64,000 bases of DNA from Clarkia xantiana subsp. parviflora. Its lineage: Eukaryota; Streptophyta; Magnoliopsida; Myrtales; Onagraceae. The translations under genes and the position numbers were made by a program. The notes under the pieces are model-generated. The model was not told the DNA's origin, ran no database searches, and worked only from the letters and a program-made list of their open reading frames with translations. Below, piece by piece: positions 46,572 to 58,500 of this stretch. The DNA is taken from the NCBI GenBank assembly GCA_036873135.1, contig JAPTYO010000042.1, positions 1 through 64,000 on the forward strand. The letters run 5' to 3'. The number at the start of each line of letters is the position of its first letter. Position 1 is the first letter of the stretch.

Positions 46572-49354
46572 TTAAAGTGGTTTAAGATGCATCCATTTTG
46601 TTGCGGACCACTTATCGCCCTTGATCACCGGACAACCGCCTGAAGATGATACATAGAAACAAGACGAAACACGATCTCGATCAACAAAATTAATTCGCGT
46701 GATCCCAAAGTTAATTAATGAGTGTAATAATAAAGATGAATGAATGAATGACTAACCATGCAAACTATTCATATCTTCGGTGGCATCGGGTTTCAAGTCC
46801 CAGAAAAGCAACGCATTCCCCATCTTCGGCTTAACCTTCAGGAGACCACCTAATTTCCGACAGTCAAAAGCTTCGCCCGCCCTCCATCCAACGCTACTAT
46901 TCGTCGTTTCGGCCACCGCCGGGAAAATAGTCTCACCACCTTCCTCCACGTCAGACCTATATATATATATATATTTGTATCATGACAATGTTAGGGAATA
47001 AGACGTACGCCTTAACCAATCAGCCTATAAGCTCGAACTTGTGAGTGAAGATTTTCGATATACACTTAATCTCTTTTTAGGTATTCTTCTTTATACCCAA
47101 CAGACAATGTATTAACTCATATACCAATCACACTCTACGTATGAAAAACTGAAGCTAGCTACTTACAGGTACATAAGAAGCGTGGCGATGCGTTGTCCCC
47201 CATTTTCAATGTTAAACTTATCTATGAAGTAGTCCGAATGAGGTTCATACTTCTCACCAACTCCATAATGCAAAACTTGAAGCCCTTCTCCATTTTCTGC
47301 ATTTCATTTCATTTCATTGTATGTCGATACCCAAAATATAGGTTAATAACTAAAAAACTGTTCAAGGTTTACCCTATGTTAAAATTAAGTGTCTGAAGTT
47401 TGAAATGTTAAAATGGACTGTCCCAAGTTTCATTTTTGTTAAAATTTGGTGTCTCGGTGTGATTACTTTAGAGAAGTCAATTCCGACGAAACCGTCTGTC
47501 AAATTCGAGCTCTCATACACACTCCCTTCTCGTCATCTTGCCGAGACCGTCACCTAAAAAGTTGGTCACGTCCGGGCAAGTAAATCTCGCTCTATTGTCC
47601 TTGTAAAATGCCTCCACGCCACACTTCTAGAAACTTTTTTTTTAGTGTTCAATTTTTAGGTGAAATTTGACGATTTTGTGAAATGTAAAGAGTGATGGAT
47701 TATGAGTGTGTTGGTGGGTTGATGAAAATGATTGAACGGAGATGAAAAGACGCACAGAGACACCAAATTTCAACAAAAATGAAACCTTGGACAGTTCATT
47801 TTAACATTTCAAACTTCAGACACCTAATTTTAACATAGGGTAAACCTTGGACATTTTTTTAGTTATTAACCCTAAAATATATGCACGTAATTAATATTAT
47901 AGCTAATTAATTAATTAATTGGGGTCTCACTCTCACCAACAGGGATAAACGTAAAATCTGCAATTCTCTTCTCAATGTCCCTAATAACTTCATCCGCTCC
48001 TCTTGATAGAAACATCCCTGTGCTTGTACGTACGCTAATATACAGTACATACATATATATATATATGGATCGAATAATGTAATTAACATTAATGAATTAA
48101 TGTGAAAATAATAATAAATTATAAAAATAAAGAGTTAATTAAGATTAAACCTGCTAACTACGATGCCTCCAGTTTCGTTGTCGTTCGCTACCACTGTTGA
48201 TCTGATCATGTAAGGTTTGGCTAATTCGATTATATGCTCACATTCCTCCTTTGACTGTCGTATCATTTTACAAAAATCGATCCGTTCATCATATGATTAA
48301 GTAATAGTCCAAAGTATAGACAATTAATGATAATTCATATTTATGGATAAAAATGATCATAATTTTATAGCACTAATTAATTAGGATGGGTTAACAATAT
48401 GAAATTTGGTAGTGGTTCAATATTTGTAATTCAAACCCGGTTGAGTTTGGAATGCGAAAATATTCATGGCCGTTAACCAGTACTTTATCAATTACAAGTT
48501 GATCCAATGCGAATAATCTAAATTTTAAGTCTACTACTTGTGCTGTCGTTCTAATGCGAAAAAACAAAGTATGAACTTACGAGATAACGAAACGAGTTTT
48601 TGACTAACATATGCCTATATGAACAACCGAATACAAATATAGACTATTTGAACAATTAATTACAAAAATAGGTCAAACTGAGATGTGACATCCCAATTAG
48701 GGTTTTTAAATCCAAACCGAGATGTGACATCTCGGTTTAAAAAAAAAACAGATTTTGGCCAAGGGAAAAAACCAGATTTTCCTTTTTTTTTTTTTTTTTT
48801 TTTTTCCGAAACCGAGATGTCACATCTCGGTTTGGATTTAAAAACCCTAACCGAGTTGTCGCTGACCTATTTTTGTAATTAATTATTCAATTAGTTTTGA
48901 TTGTTCATATATATATATATATATATGCATATATTAGTAAAAAACTCTAACGAAACCATGTAACTGACCATAAAATTGTGGTACACAAATGCTCTTGGTT
49001 CCCAAGAGATTACTTCAACCCACTGCTTCTCTCTGTCATCACTGTTGAATACGACCATTTAAAAAATAATAATAATAATAATAATAATATAAGAAGCATA
49101 AAATTAAATTAACCATGGAAAATGAAACTCTAATCAAACTCAAATAAAGTTGCATACCTATCTACTACTGTGTGTCGAACAATTGAGGGGAGATGATGAG
49201 ATTTTAGGACATCATCCTCGTATCTGTTTGACGGCATCGAGAGGATTCTGAGACCAAGGAGGATCAAGACAATGAACGATAATACAAGGAGCATTGTCAG
49301 AATTAATGTTGATAATGACGTCATCCTTTTCCGACTAATTCGCTGCTTCCCCAT
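46572..49354 (-). CDS. Prolyl 4-hydroxylase, type II membrane protein
   Basis: Seven exons give 289 residues: 49,354-49,158; 49,041-48,969; 48,254-48,151; 48,034-47,937; 47,296-47,167; 46,956-46,757; 46,639-46,572. The enzyme is a 2-oxoglutarate/Fe(II) dioxygenase that hydroxylates proline in extensins, arabinogalactan proteins and other secretory proteins in the ER/Golgi. A basic N-terminus and one membrane helix (about 12-38) make it a type II protein. The catalytic domain shows EVISWEPRAFVYHNFM, the iron ligands H177 and D179 (HSD) and H267, and K277 in HGGCPVIKGDKW for 2-oxoglutarate. The length is normal for plant P4Hs. Intron 4 holds a Mutator-like element and intron 2 another inverted repeat. 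It uses a GTTTAA donor at exon 3. Confidence 0.94.
47341..47872. mobile_element. Mutator-like foldback element in P4H intron 4 (532 bp)
   Basis: Inverted arms share GGTTAATAACTAAAAAACTG, GTTTACCCTATGTTAAAAT and GTCTGAAGTTTGAAATG. The flanking 9-mers CAAAATATA (47,332-47,340) and TAAAATATA (47,873-47,881) match at 8 of 9. The left end seems to have lost one G of the GGGTTAATAAC terminus. No coding capacity. Confidence 0.82.
48616..48908. mobile_element. Inverted-repeat element in P4H intron 2
   Basis: Arms share ATATGAACAA, AATTAATTACAAAAATAGG and TAGGGTTTTTAAATCCAAAC. Each arm also contains a near-palindrome, CCGAGATGTGACATCTCGG. A T-run sits near the centre. The exact ends and TSD are not clear, so the class is not assigned. 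Confidence 0.7.
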
Positions 49355-50444
49355 TTTATTGCAGACCTACTTATAATTCTGCATACAAAATTAAAGGAGG
49401 AAGAAGATTTTTTAATTACAGTCGCATCAAAAAGAGTTTCGTTCTTGTATGTCAAGTTATTTACTTTTTACTTTGCAAGGGTGAATCTCAATTTTGGCAA
49501 ATGAAATCTAATAATGGAATTACCATTCTCAAAACAAACCCATTTGGCATTTTTTTTTTAAACAAATCGCCATTTAGATTCAGAACAAACTAAATAAATA
49601 AAGGGTACCCATAAATAAAACACAAGTTATTAAATTACGTACTTACCCACTATATATATTCACATGGTTAGGTGTCAATTAATTATGTAGTTTATAATTC
49701 TATCATTCTATGATGTACTCTGAAAACTTTTATAATAATAATAATAATAATAAAGTAAATTAATTAGAAGCAATGGCATGCAATGCTAAATAATTACCCT
49801 GACAATTAATCATTTCTATGAGAATTTGAACCATTTTTTTAATCGTGCACTGTACCTCACTAATTATATTTAATTTGATAATTATTATTTTTTTTTTTTT
49901 CCCGAGTGGTTCTAGCCTTCTATGAGATCCATATAAAAAAAAGGATAGCACTTTTAAAATGCTTGCTTAATACTTAAATTAATACACACTCACGTTGAAT
50001 TCATTTGTAAAATGTATATATATATATATATATTTTATTTAAAACATAATAATAAATATAATGATGATACCAACATATTTAGTGAAACGGAGTGACAACA
50101 TCATTCCACGCTTGCTCTGTAACGGATCACACACACTCCCATGATTCCTATGCACTGATTAAAGAGCGACAACATCATTCAACGGCCATATATTTAGTTC
50201 GTAGGTTTATTTATTTCAGGTCGCCTGCAATTTGTTTATTTTTAATAATTAATTAATTTGGATGATAACGTTGATAATAAAAGACCAAGTACTAAACTCC
50301 GGCCGGCATGCAAATAATGTTTCCTATTGGTCTAACCAAAAAGTCAACTAGTGGGACTCATTCCTTATTTTTGGTCATGAACATGAACTAGTAGTGTGGG
50401 ACTCATTCACTTACTTGCAAAACCCTCCTTCCAATTAGCACCAG
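49355..50444. other. AT-rich intergenic segment
   Basis: It contains the P4H promoter side and several short AT or TAA microsatellites, for example near 49,735-49,755 and 50,017-50,032. No gene or element boundary was recognised. Confidence 0.5.
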
Positions 50445-51011
50445 TCAGGGTGAAACCAAAATCCGGTTGGTCCGAAAAATCGGTAAAAACCGAATTTGTC
50501 CGGACCGAAAAAACTGAATCCGCAATATGCGGTTTGGTTTTTGGTCGAATTTTTTTTACTCTACTTCGGTTTTTCTTCCGGGTCGGATTTTGAGCTTTGA
50601 GGACCGTGGAGACCGAACCGACCGTTATGCTAATTAAATATATAAAATATATATTATATTTGTTGATATTAATTAATTATGTTAATATAAATTGTAAAAT
50701 AGTCGCTTATGAATATTATTTTTTCTATTTTTATTATTTAGTTTATTTAATTATATTAATGGAAGTTATTTATCATTTCGATATGATATTTTCCATGAAA
50801 ATGATGAGAATTTTAAATGGTAATTGTCAATATTTGATTTTCAGTTTAAACCGAAAACCGAACCGAAAAAACCGTACTACCAATAGACGGTTTATTTTTG
50901 CTCAAACGGTTTTTTGGTCGAATTTTTTTAAGGAAAAAAACTGGACCGAAAATTTAGATACCCGACCGAAATAAGAAAAATGCCGGTCCGACCGGTCCGG
51001 TTTCACCCCTA
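50445..51011. mobile_element. Decayed hAT-type MITE upstream of the SIP-like gene
   Basis: The right end GGTCCGGTTTCACCCCTA is the inverted equivalent of the TAGGGGTGAAACCGGACC end at 35,452. The left end AGGGTGAAACC is mutated. Internal CCGAACCG/CGGTTTTT modules are repeated in both arms. No convincing 8-bp duplication was found. It ends 110 bp before the start codon of the next gene. Confidence 0.7.
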
Positions 51012-51027
51012 CCAACCACCACCACTC

Positions 51028-51043
51028 TATATATATATATAAG
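51028..51043 (+). promoter_or_regulatory. TATA region of the SIP-like gene
   Basis: TATATATATATATAAG lies about 80-95 bp before the ATG, immediately after the end of the MITE. Confidence 0.5.
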
Positions 51044-51120
51044 CTCTATCCATTGATAGACTAGAACTTACTTCATTCACTCCATTAATTAAGAGAATTG
51101 TTGTTATAACAAACAAACAA

Positions 51121-51717
51121 ATGGAGAAAGCCTTCAAGATCTTGAGGTTACTACCTAAAGCTGCATCCTCTGCTGTCACCTTCAAGAGCCCACCCATTAG
51201 CCCCACCGTCACGGGTAAACCCTACCCCGGCGGGTCAATTATCCCGAAAGATGCACGGAGGCGGCCCAAGAACGGGAGCTTCGACGCTAGAGAACCCGCC
51301 TCCCCGATCGTATCGTGCGTGGGTCGAGTGAAGGGCAGGAGTAAGAAAAAACCCGCGGGGCGGAAGCTGCCCCGTCAAAAACAAAAACCCGCCCCGGTTA
51401 AGGAACCCGTACTGCCCCGGGTGAAGAAGGGAGGTAGTTCCAACATGATCATCAAGCTGGTGTTCAATAAGAGGGGTAAGAAGAGTGATGAGGACCTAGA
51501 TGGAGCAAATCCTCCGTCTTTGGGGCATTTGAAGCAGTTTTCAAGTGGGAGAGGTATTTTAGCAAATTTTGACTGGCGGGTACACGGTGGTCATGCGGCG
51601 GCGGTGGTGCCGGACGGTGGTGATATAGAAGAGATTGTGTTGAAGCCCAAGAATGAAATTAATTTGTGGAAGAGAAGAACGATGGTCCCTCCTCCTCCGC
51701 TAATAATAACTGTATGA
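51121..51717 (+). CDS. Syringolide-induced protein 14-1-1-like protein (function unknown)
   Basis: A single-exon frame of 198 residues. The start MEKAFKILRLLPKAASS, the following VTFKSPPISP block, SIIPKDARRRPKNGSFD and EPASPIVSCVGRVK match the conserved parts of plant proteins named after soybean syringolide-induced protein 14-1-1, as I recall them. The middle is strongly basic (Lys/Arg/Pro-rich, about 65-105). FDWR lies near 150, and the tail has a short PPPP run. There is no signal peptide or membrane helix. The biochemical role of the family is not known to me. The intronless structure is consistent with this family. A hAT MITE remnant lies in its promoter. Confidence 0.8.
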   Translation: MEKAFKILRLLPKAASSAVTFKSPPISPTVTGKPYPGGSIIPKDARRRPKNGSFDAREPASPIVSCVGRVKGRSKKKPAGRKLPRQKQKPAPVKEPVLPRVKKGGSSNMIIKLVFNKRGKKSDEDLDGANPPSLGHLKQFSSGRGILANFDWRVHGGHAAAVVPDGGDIEEIVLKPKNEINLWKRRTMVPPPPLIITV

Positions 51718-51841
51718 TAATATATATGTGATTATAGTAAAAATGTGTTAATTAAATATGCAAGTGATAAATTTGAGTGAATCTTTTCTTATTGTTATTA
51801 TTATTATCTATTTATAAACTCTATTTTTTAATAATAAATAT

Positions 51842-51854
51842 CACTACAAGAAAA
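51842..51854. mobile_element. Solo CACTA-type transposon terminus
   Basis: CACTACAAGAAAA is the canonical end of plant CACTA (En/Spm) elements, followed by GCGACGAC-type subterminal sequence. No matching TTTTCTTGTAGTG end was found nearby, so it is a truncated remnant or the start of an element whose other end has decayed. Confidence 0.55.
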
Positions 51855-52225
51855 TTTGTAACTTTGCGACGACATTAACAACATTTCACAAATTATAAGA
51901 ATTTTAAAGGGTTGTTAAATTTCGATGGACATTTTTTAAAAAATTCAAAATTTTGTAAGAGATTTTCCGTATAAGATCTATCTAATTTTTTTTTGGTTAG
52001 GAATTCATCCTCTAAAATTTTTTTTTCTAAAACGTTGTAGTTGTAAAAAATTTTCAACATTTTCTTACAAATAAATTTATATATCCATTGTAAATAAAAG
52101 AAATACATTCGTTCCATTAATAGAGCTTCGTTTTTCTCCAATTTGATTCCGAAGCCCTAGAGCCAGCCTTTGCTTGCTTGTTCTTGGTTCTGCACCTTCT
52201 TGGCTTTGGATCTCGCTGGTCGAAG

Positions 52226-54348
52226 ATGGTAAGCTCTCTATCTCTCTCTGTCTCTCTCTCTGGTCTGCAGAGAAACTAATCAGATTTTTTCCATTTTGGC
52301 GCAGGCTGATTCTCCTCGCAAAAGGTACACCTTTTTCATATACAACGATTCTTAGGGTTGATGTAATATTCTCTTGACGCGATGTGATGAAATAAGAAGC
52401 GGATTCTTTACTTTTTCTGTGTGAATGTCAAATTCCGAAACGAGTCACTGAAGAATCTTGGTTACTTTCATGTTTTTAAAGCTAATTTATGCTGGTTTTT
52501 CATAGTTTCTTCCAATCTGAGTTTCTATGGGTGAGGACTGTTTCGTATCTGGGGTTGGTTACTGACGTTGCAAATTATTGAATGTGATTTGGTTGGATAA
52601 GAAAGTCCATTCATAACTACTTTTGTGGAGCTGTTACATGTTCGAATTCCCTGCCTTATGATTCTATATTTGATTGATATGGCCTCTGAAAAATGTAACT
52701 AATTAAAACCCATAAATATGTATATTGTATTAGAGTAAGCTTTCTGTGACCAGAGGAACTATCTTCTTCCTTCCCTATGACCACCTCTGAAGATGTGAAA
52801 ATTTTCAGGTATTCAAGATCTCCATCTCCCTTGATGAGAGCACAATCAAGATCTAGGTCCCCATCTTATTCTAGGCCAAGGGCTAGATCTCGTTCAAGAA
52901 GCCGTGGCAGGTTCGTATCTTTGGGTTTCTTCTTAATTAGTACTTTCAATGCTACCTATGTTATTTGTTTGCATCTCTCGTTTTGATATCTGGACTTTAT
53001 GTGGTTTTTGCAATGGGTGTGATTTTCATAGGTCAAGGTCCAGAAGTCATGGCAGGTGAGCGTTATTGAGTTCAAATAATTATATCTACATCATTCTTCA
53101 CAATTTTCCATATCGATCATTTGCTAGTATATACTGAAAAATCCATATCGCAGAGACGAGGATGCGAATCCCGGGAACACACTGTACGTTACTGGCTTAT
53201 CAACAAGGGTGACTGAGAGGGACCTTGAAGACCACTTCTCTAAGGAAGGAAAGGTGATTGCATATATTCTGCTTTGCATGATTAACAATTCAGTTGTTTA
53301 AATAAATTAATTAAATAATGTATTTGTAGGTTGCATCATGTTTTCTTGTGATGGAGCCTCGAACACGCATTTCACGTGGATTTGGGTTCGTGACTATGGA
53401 CAACCTGGAAGGCGCTAACCGTGCTGTGAAATATCTGAACCAATCAGTCCTTGAAGGCCGATACATTACTGTTGAGAAGGTAGCTAAATGATTTCTAACT
53501 TGTGGTTTGAGAGTAGAGAATTAAATATCAATTGGTTTGGTTAGCTATGTTCTTGACATGAAGGTTTTCTGGATATTACACATTCAGAAGACATTATTGC
53601 GTCAAGCTATGTTGGCAGCAAAATGATCAAAGATGAGATGTGTCAGTACATAAGTGAAACAACAGCTTGATCTCAACAACTAACCAATAGCAACTCCCAA
53701 CTATAGTTGAAGAACAAGTCGGGCATTCTGTTTCAACTAATCAGGGACAACATTATCAACCAACAACAATCTCGTTGCTGTTCAAAAATTTGTTTCTTTT
53801 CTTGGTTCTTTATCCAAATCTGCTCCCTTTCATCTTATCATCAGAGGTGAGGTATATCAGTCACTTTTACATGCTTCAAAGTGAATGTATGTACCTTCGA
53901 TTGAGAACTTGATGTAGAATGCTGTAGATTTAATAAGGTGTTAGCAATATGTTTGTTGTGTTTCAGTCAAGGAGGAAGAGACCCAGAACTCCAACACCTG
54001 GGCACTATCTTGGTCTAAAGAGTTCAAGAGACACTGGTAAGTGTTGTTCTTATTTATTGCTTTCCAATATGTTCTTGATATGGTTTCTTGATGAAAGACA
54101 TGTTTTTTTTTATGTTAAAAGGTTATCGTGGTGGTGGTGATGGTGGAAGAAGCCGTGGTGGCCGGGATGATTACGGGTACAGGAGGTCTCCTCCACCGAG
54201 GCGGTCCCCACCGCCATACTACAGAGCTGGTGGTGGAGGCCGTGATTACTCTCCACCTCCACCGTCTCGACGGTCTCCCTATGGTGGTGGTTATGGAGGC
54301 GGCAGGTCTTCAAGGAGGGAGCGGTCGAGATCCCCTATCTATTCCTAG
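52226..54348 (+). CDS. SR45a/Tra2-like serine/arginine-rich splicing factor
   Basis: Eight exons give 231 residues: 52,226-52,228; 52,305-52,324; 52,809-52,910; 53,032-53,055; 53,154-53,253; 53,330-53,479; 53,967-54,036; 54,122-54,348. The product is a nuclear pre-mRNA splicing regulator with RS1-RRM-RS2 layout, like metazoan Tra2 and plant SR45a. The N-terminal RS region is MADSPRKRYSRSPSP plus SRSRSRGR. The RRM spans about 58-133 with RNP2 LYVTGL (60-65) and RNP1 RGFGFVTM (99-106). The linker RRKRPRTPTPGHYLGL is characteristic of the Tra2 class. The C-terminus is rich in Gly, Arg, Ser and Pro and ends RSRSPIYS. The first coding exon holds only the ATG, which is supported by the exact GT donor and the in-frame second exon. 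Confidence 0.93.
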
Positions 54349-54639
54349 GTGATGTTTCGGGGTATTCTGAGACATTCTAGTTTTATTGACAAACAAGGGT
54401 GACTGCTTGTTTTTCGATATTGTCATGCGTTTGTGCTTTGGAAATCAACCTTGGCTGCTGCTGTTATGGATTGAATGAAGCTTATCTGTGCTATAGACCT
54501 AAACACTCAATTGTTTTATAAATTTTACATCATACTAAACAACGCTCTATGATATAATCCAAAACTATAAAGTCTAATAACATCCAAAAATTATTTTACT
54601 ATAAAGTTTCCACAACAATACATTATATAATTCAAATAA

Positions 54640-55282
54640 GGGTTTATAGGTCTTTTGGTAAGATATGTTTGCACACTTTTTGGTACTATATATTCGGTTT
54701 TGCCTATTTTTGGTACCATACCCTAGGACTAAATTGACCTAGCTATGGTCCAACCCATAACTAGGTCGGACCATGGCTAGGGTCGCCGGATCCGAGCGGC
54801 ACTATCCATGGTTCTAGCCATGGGTCGGACCATGGCTAGGTCAATTTAGCATTATGGTCCTATTGGGTCAATTGAACCCAATTGCTAAAATGACATAGCC
54901 ATGGTCCGACCCATGACTAGGTTGGACCCATAGCTAGGGTGGCTGGACCCGGGCGACCCTAACCATGGTTCGATCTAGCTATGGGTCGGACCATGGCTAG
55001 GTCAATTTAGTCCTAGGGTGCGGTTGAAAATGTTTAAGGGCTAAAATGCAAAAATGAAAAGTTAGGACAAAAAAATTGAGGACTAAAATGAACAAAATTA
55101 AAATTTGGGGCTAGGCGTGTACAAGTCACGTGACTATTTAACGGTTAACTCTAACGGTCAACTAACGATCGGACCAAAAGTATAGAATTGACAAACGTAT
55201 GGTACAAAAAATACGCAAAATCAAACATGTGGTACCAAAAGCCAAAAGTGGGTAAACATAAAGTACCAAACGACCTATAACC
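54640..55282. mobile_element. Mutator-like foldback element (643 bp)
   Basis: Inverted arms share (G)GGTTTATAGGTCTTTTGGTA, TTTTGGTACCA and CATGGCTAGGTCAATTTAG. The internal arms repeat a CATGGCTAGG/CCATGGTC module several times. The 9-bp flanks TTCAAATAA and ATAAAATTA match at only 6 of 9, so the duplication has decayed or the ends shifted. Family as 56,646-57,170. Confidence 0.75.
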
Positions 55283-55598
55283 ATAAAATTAGGGTTTAGC
55301 AACTTCGAGTATCGAATTTAAAGCATCAAATATCGAATTTATTTCAGTATAAGTGATAAAAGATGAGATAGAGTGGCTTTAGAGTTTTATAAAACCAAGT
55401 CAGTCGACAAATAATTTCAATATTTTTTATATATGTAAATGTTTACGGTTTATTAAATCTCCCCGCGCGTATCGCGGGGTCAGCACCTAGTTGTATTACA
55501 ATAGGGATTAATAATATGTACATGAGTTACAATTAAGGAATGAAATAGAAAAGATATATATTACAAGAAATAAAGTAATTTCTTATTTTCAACCCGAG
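55283..55598. other. Spacer, 3' flank of the acyltransferase gene
   Basis: AT-rich DNA between the foldback element and the stop codon. A short CCCCGCGCG/CGCGGGG hairpin lies at about 55,461-55,481. Nothing else was recognised. Confidence 0.45.
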
Positions 55599-58500
55599 TT
55601 ACTCATGTTTACGGGTATTAAGAGATTCTTCAACCATATCTCTAAGCGCGCCCTCGAAGCACTCTGCGAGGAACTCCGGGTCGGGAATGATGTCCTTGGC
55701 CACCAACAAATGAAGGTCCGCCCTTCCCGCGTAGCTCACCATCTGCATGGTAAGTGAATGCAGACTGCTAGTCCCACAGCCTTTTAGGTACGTTATCGGG
55801 TTCCCTAGGTACGATAAATGCTCTTGCGGCCCGGCAATGTTTGAGATATTGAAGGTCGTGTTGCACATAAACCGTTTCCCGGAATAGGCCACGGCCCTTC
55901 CCCAGAAAGGGCCGAAACACGCCATCGTCATACAGGTTAACCAGTACGACAACGACGCAATATACGAACTCTTCATACGATCCATCATCGCTTTGGCTGC
56001 AATTACGTGTCCAAGCGGGTTGTTTTGATTACTATGATCACCTCGATCGTTATACGTAGGAAAAGAGAGTTGCATTAGTCCGGTCCGGTTTCCCCGGCGT
56101 AGACTCGGGTCGTCGGTCTTATTTAGTGTTGAGACGTCATTGAGCCCCTGTTGCTTTCTCAAACTGACGGCGACTAACCCTGTTAGTCTGCGTCGGCCTG
56201 AACCAGGTTGTTTCGCATCCAAGTATCGACACAGCCCGAGTGAAATGACCCCGGTTAGGACATCATTGATTGTTGCACCAGGCAAGACTCTCTTGACGAG
56301 CTTCATGTCGTCGAGTAGGAACCGTGCCGTGACTAGCTTTCTCGGCCATAGTTCGACTCCATCTCCTCCGGTTATCGGGCTCTTTTGATCCGGCACCCAT
56401 AATCGCAGATTAAACCCGATAATAAACACAAGTGTGAGCCAAACCCTATGTGCCAACGTTGTCACTGCATTCCACCACGACGATGACAATTGCTGATCGC
56501 TCTGGCTTCGTCGTGTCGATGAGGAGGTTATAGTCAGGATGGAATCGGGATCGTCCACTCGCCTACACACCAGCGCAATTTTATTTATTATTCAGAAGAA
56601 GCATATTATTTAGTTTAAAAGTTCATATGATAGATATAAAATAAAGGGTTAATAGGTCTTTTGGTCCATGATGTTTGACAACTTTTGGGTTTTGGTCAAT
56701 AATGTTTTTTTTACCTAGTTTTGGTACCATGTGTTTGCAGATTTTTTCTAGTTTTGGTCTAATCGTTACATTCCGTCCATTTTTTGACATGTACAAGTCA
56801 CGTGATCCACCCTAAACTTTCAATTTTGTTCAATTTAGTCCCTCTAATACTTTCCTAACATTTTTTTAGTTCAATTTACTCCCAAAGTTTCAAAAATTCA
56901 ATTGGACCTATTGTCCAATTGGGGTCAATTTTGAAACTTCGGGACTAAATTAAACAAAAAAAAAAGTTAAGAAAGTATTAGAGAGACTAAATTTAAAGTT
57001 TAGAGTGGATCACGTGACTTGAACATGTAAAAAAATGGACGAAATGTAACGGTTAGACTAAAACTAGGAAAAATCTGCAAACATATGGTACCAAAACTAG
57101 GTTAAAAAAACATCATTGACCAAAACCCAAAAGTTGTCAAACATCATAGACCAAAAGATCTGTTAAACCCAAAATAAACTATAGGGATCATCATGTCAAT
57201 AAGTTTATCGTGTTATACACATACAAAAAAAAAAAAAAAACGAAATTGACATATGAGAACTTAAGCAAACATCAAACAAAATGATCTTACTATAAATTCC
57301 TCGTATATTAGATTCGACAACTCTCGAAATTGACTAATCAGTTAAATATTTCAAAGCTAATTAAGCACTCAAGAATATTAATAAGTAATTAAAATATCTA
57401 ACTAATTAAGTATTTTATTGTAGTAGTATCGCTTGCAAAATTGGATTGAAATACCAGGGGCGACATAAAAGTTATATTGTTAAATATATCTATATACCAA
57501 TATATAATTTATGTTGGGTCATCACCCCTAAAAGTCACTTACCTTCCAAAAGGTTCCACACATACCTTCCAAAAGTCACCTACCTTCTAAAGTTTAAACC
57601 AAACTATTTCGTCCGGTTTGGATTAAATTTTGTTATCAGACCGGTTTACACCGAAATCTTACCGAACCGGCACAATCTATGAAAAAAATAAGGCCTTTGG
57701 ATGTAGAACCAAACTGGGACAATTATAAATTTCGATAAGCCGAAGAAATGCGTAACTGTTGTAGCTCTAAACTATGATTTAATATATGATATGTGATGCA
57801 TTAACGATTCAACATATTTAGGGTCGCAATTTTATTGATATATGTATGCGGTATTTGAAAAACACACTCAGTGAAGCTGCCCGTTTAATTACATATAATG
57901 TCCCAATTATCAAAGGACAATCATGCAAAAACTCCGATTTTTTCCCATAATGATCACTAAATTCTATACATGTTACTAGATAAAAATAGACTTATTATTA
58001 AACGTAATTATCATAGTTATACTTTAACAACTTATATAAATAACAATCTTAGAAATATGCATGTGCAAAGCACATGCATAAATAACTAGTATATATATAT
58101 ATATGAATGCACTTATACACTACCCTATGATGCATCTTATGTCATATTGAATTAGGAATTATATTATAAAAAAAAATTAGGAATTAAAAGAAGATAAAAG
58201 TAATAATAATAATAATAATAACATGCCTGCACATTGTGAGAAACATGGACATGAGCGAGACGCCGTCTCCGAGGGAATGATGTATCCTCATGACGATGCA
58301 GTTATGTGCAGTTAATACATGGAATTCCCACAAGGGTTTGTCGTACTCCATCTCCGTCAACAACGACAAGTCTGCCACGTAATCGTTCACCGCTGCTTCA
58401 TCATCACCACCCGATCCGACCGGGTCATTAACGACGATGACGTGGCGGTCAATGTCGATGTGGGTCCTCCTCCAGTGCTCAACACCACGAGCATCACGCA

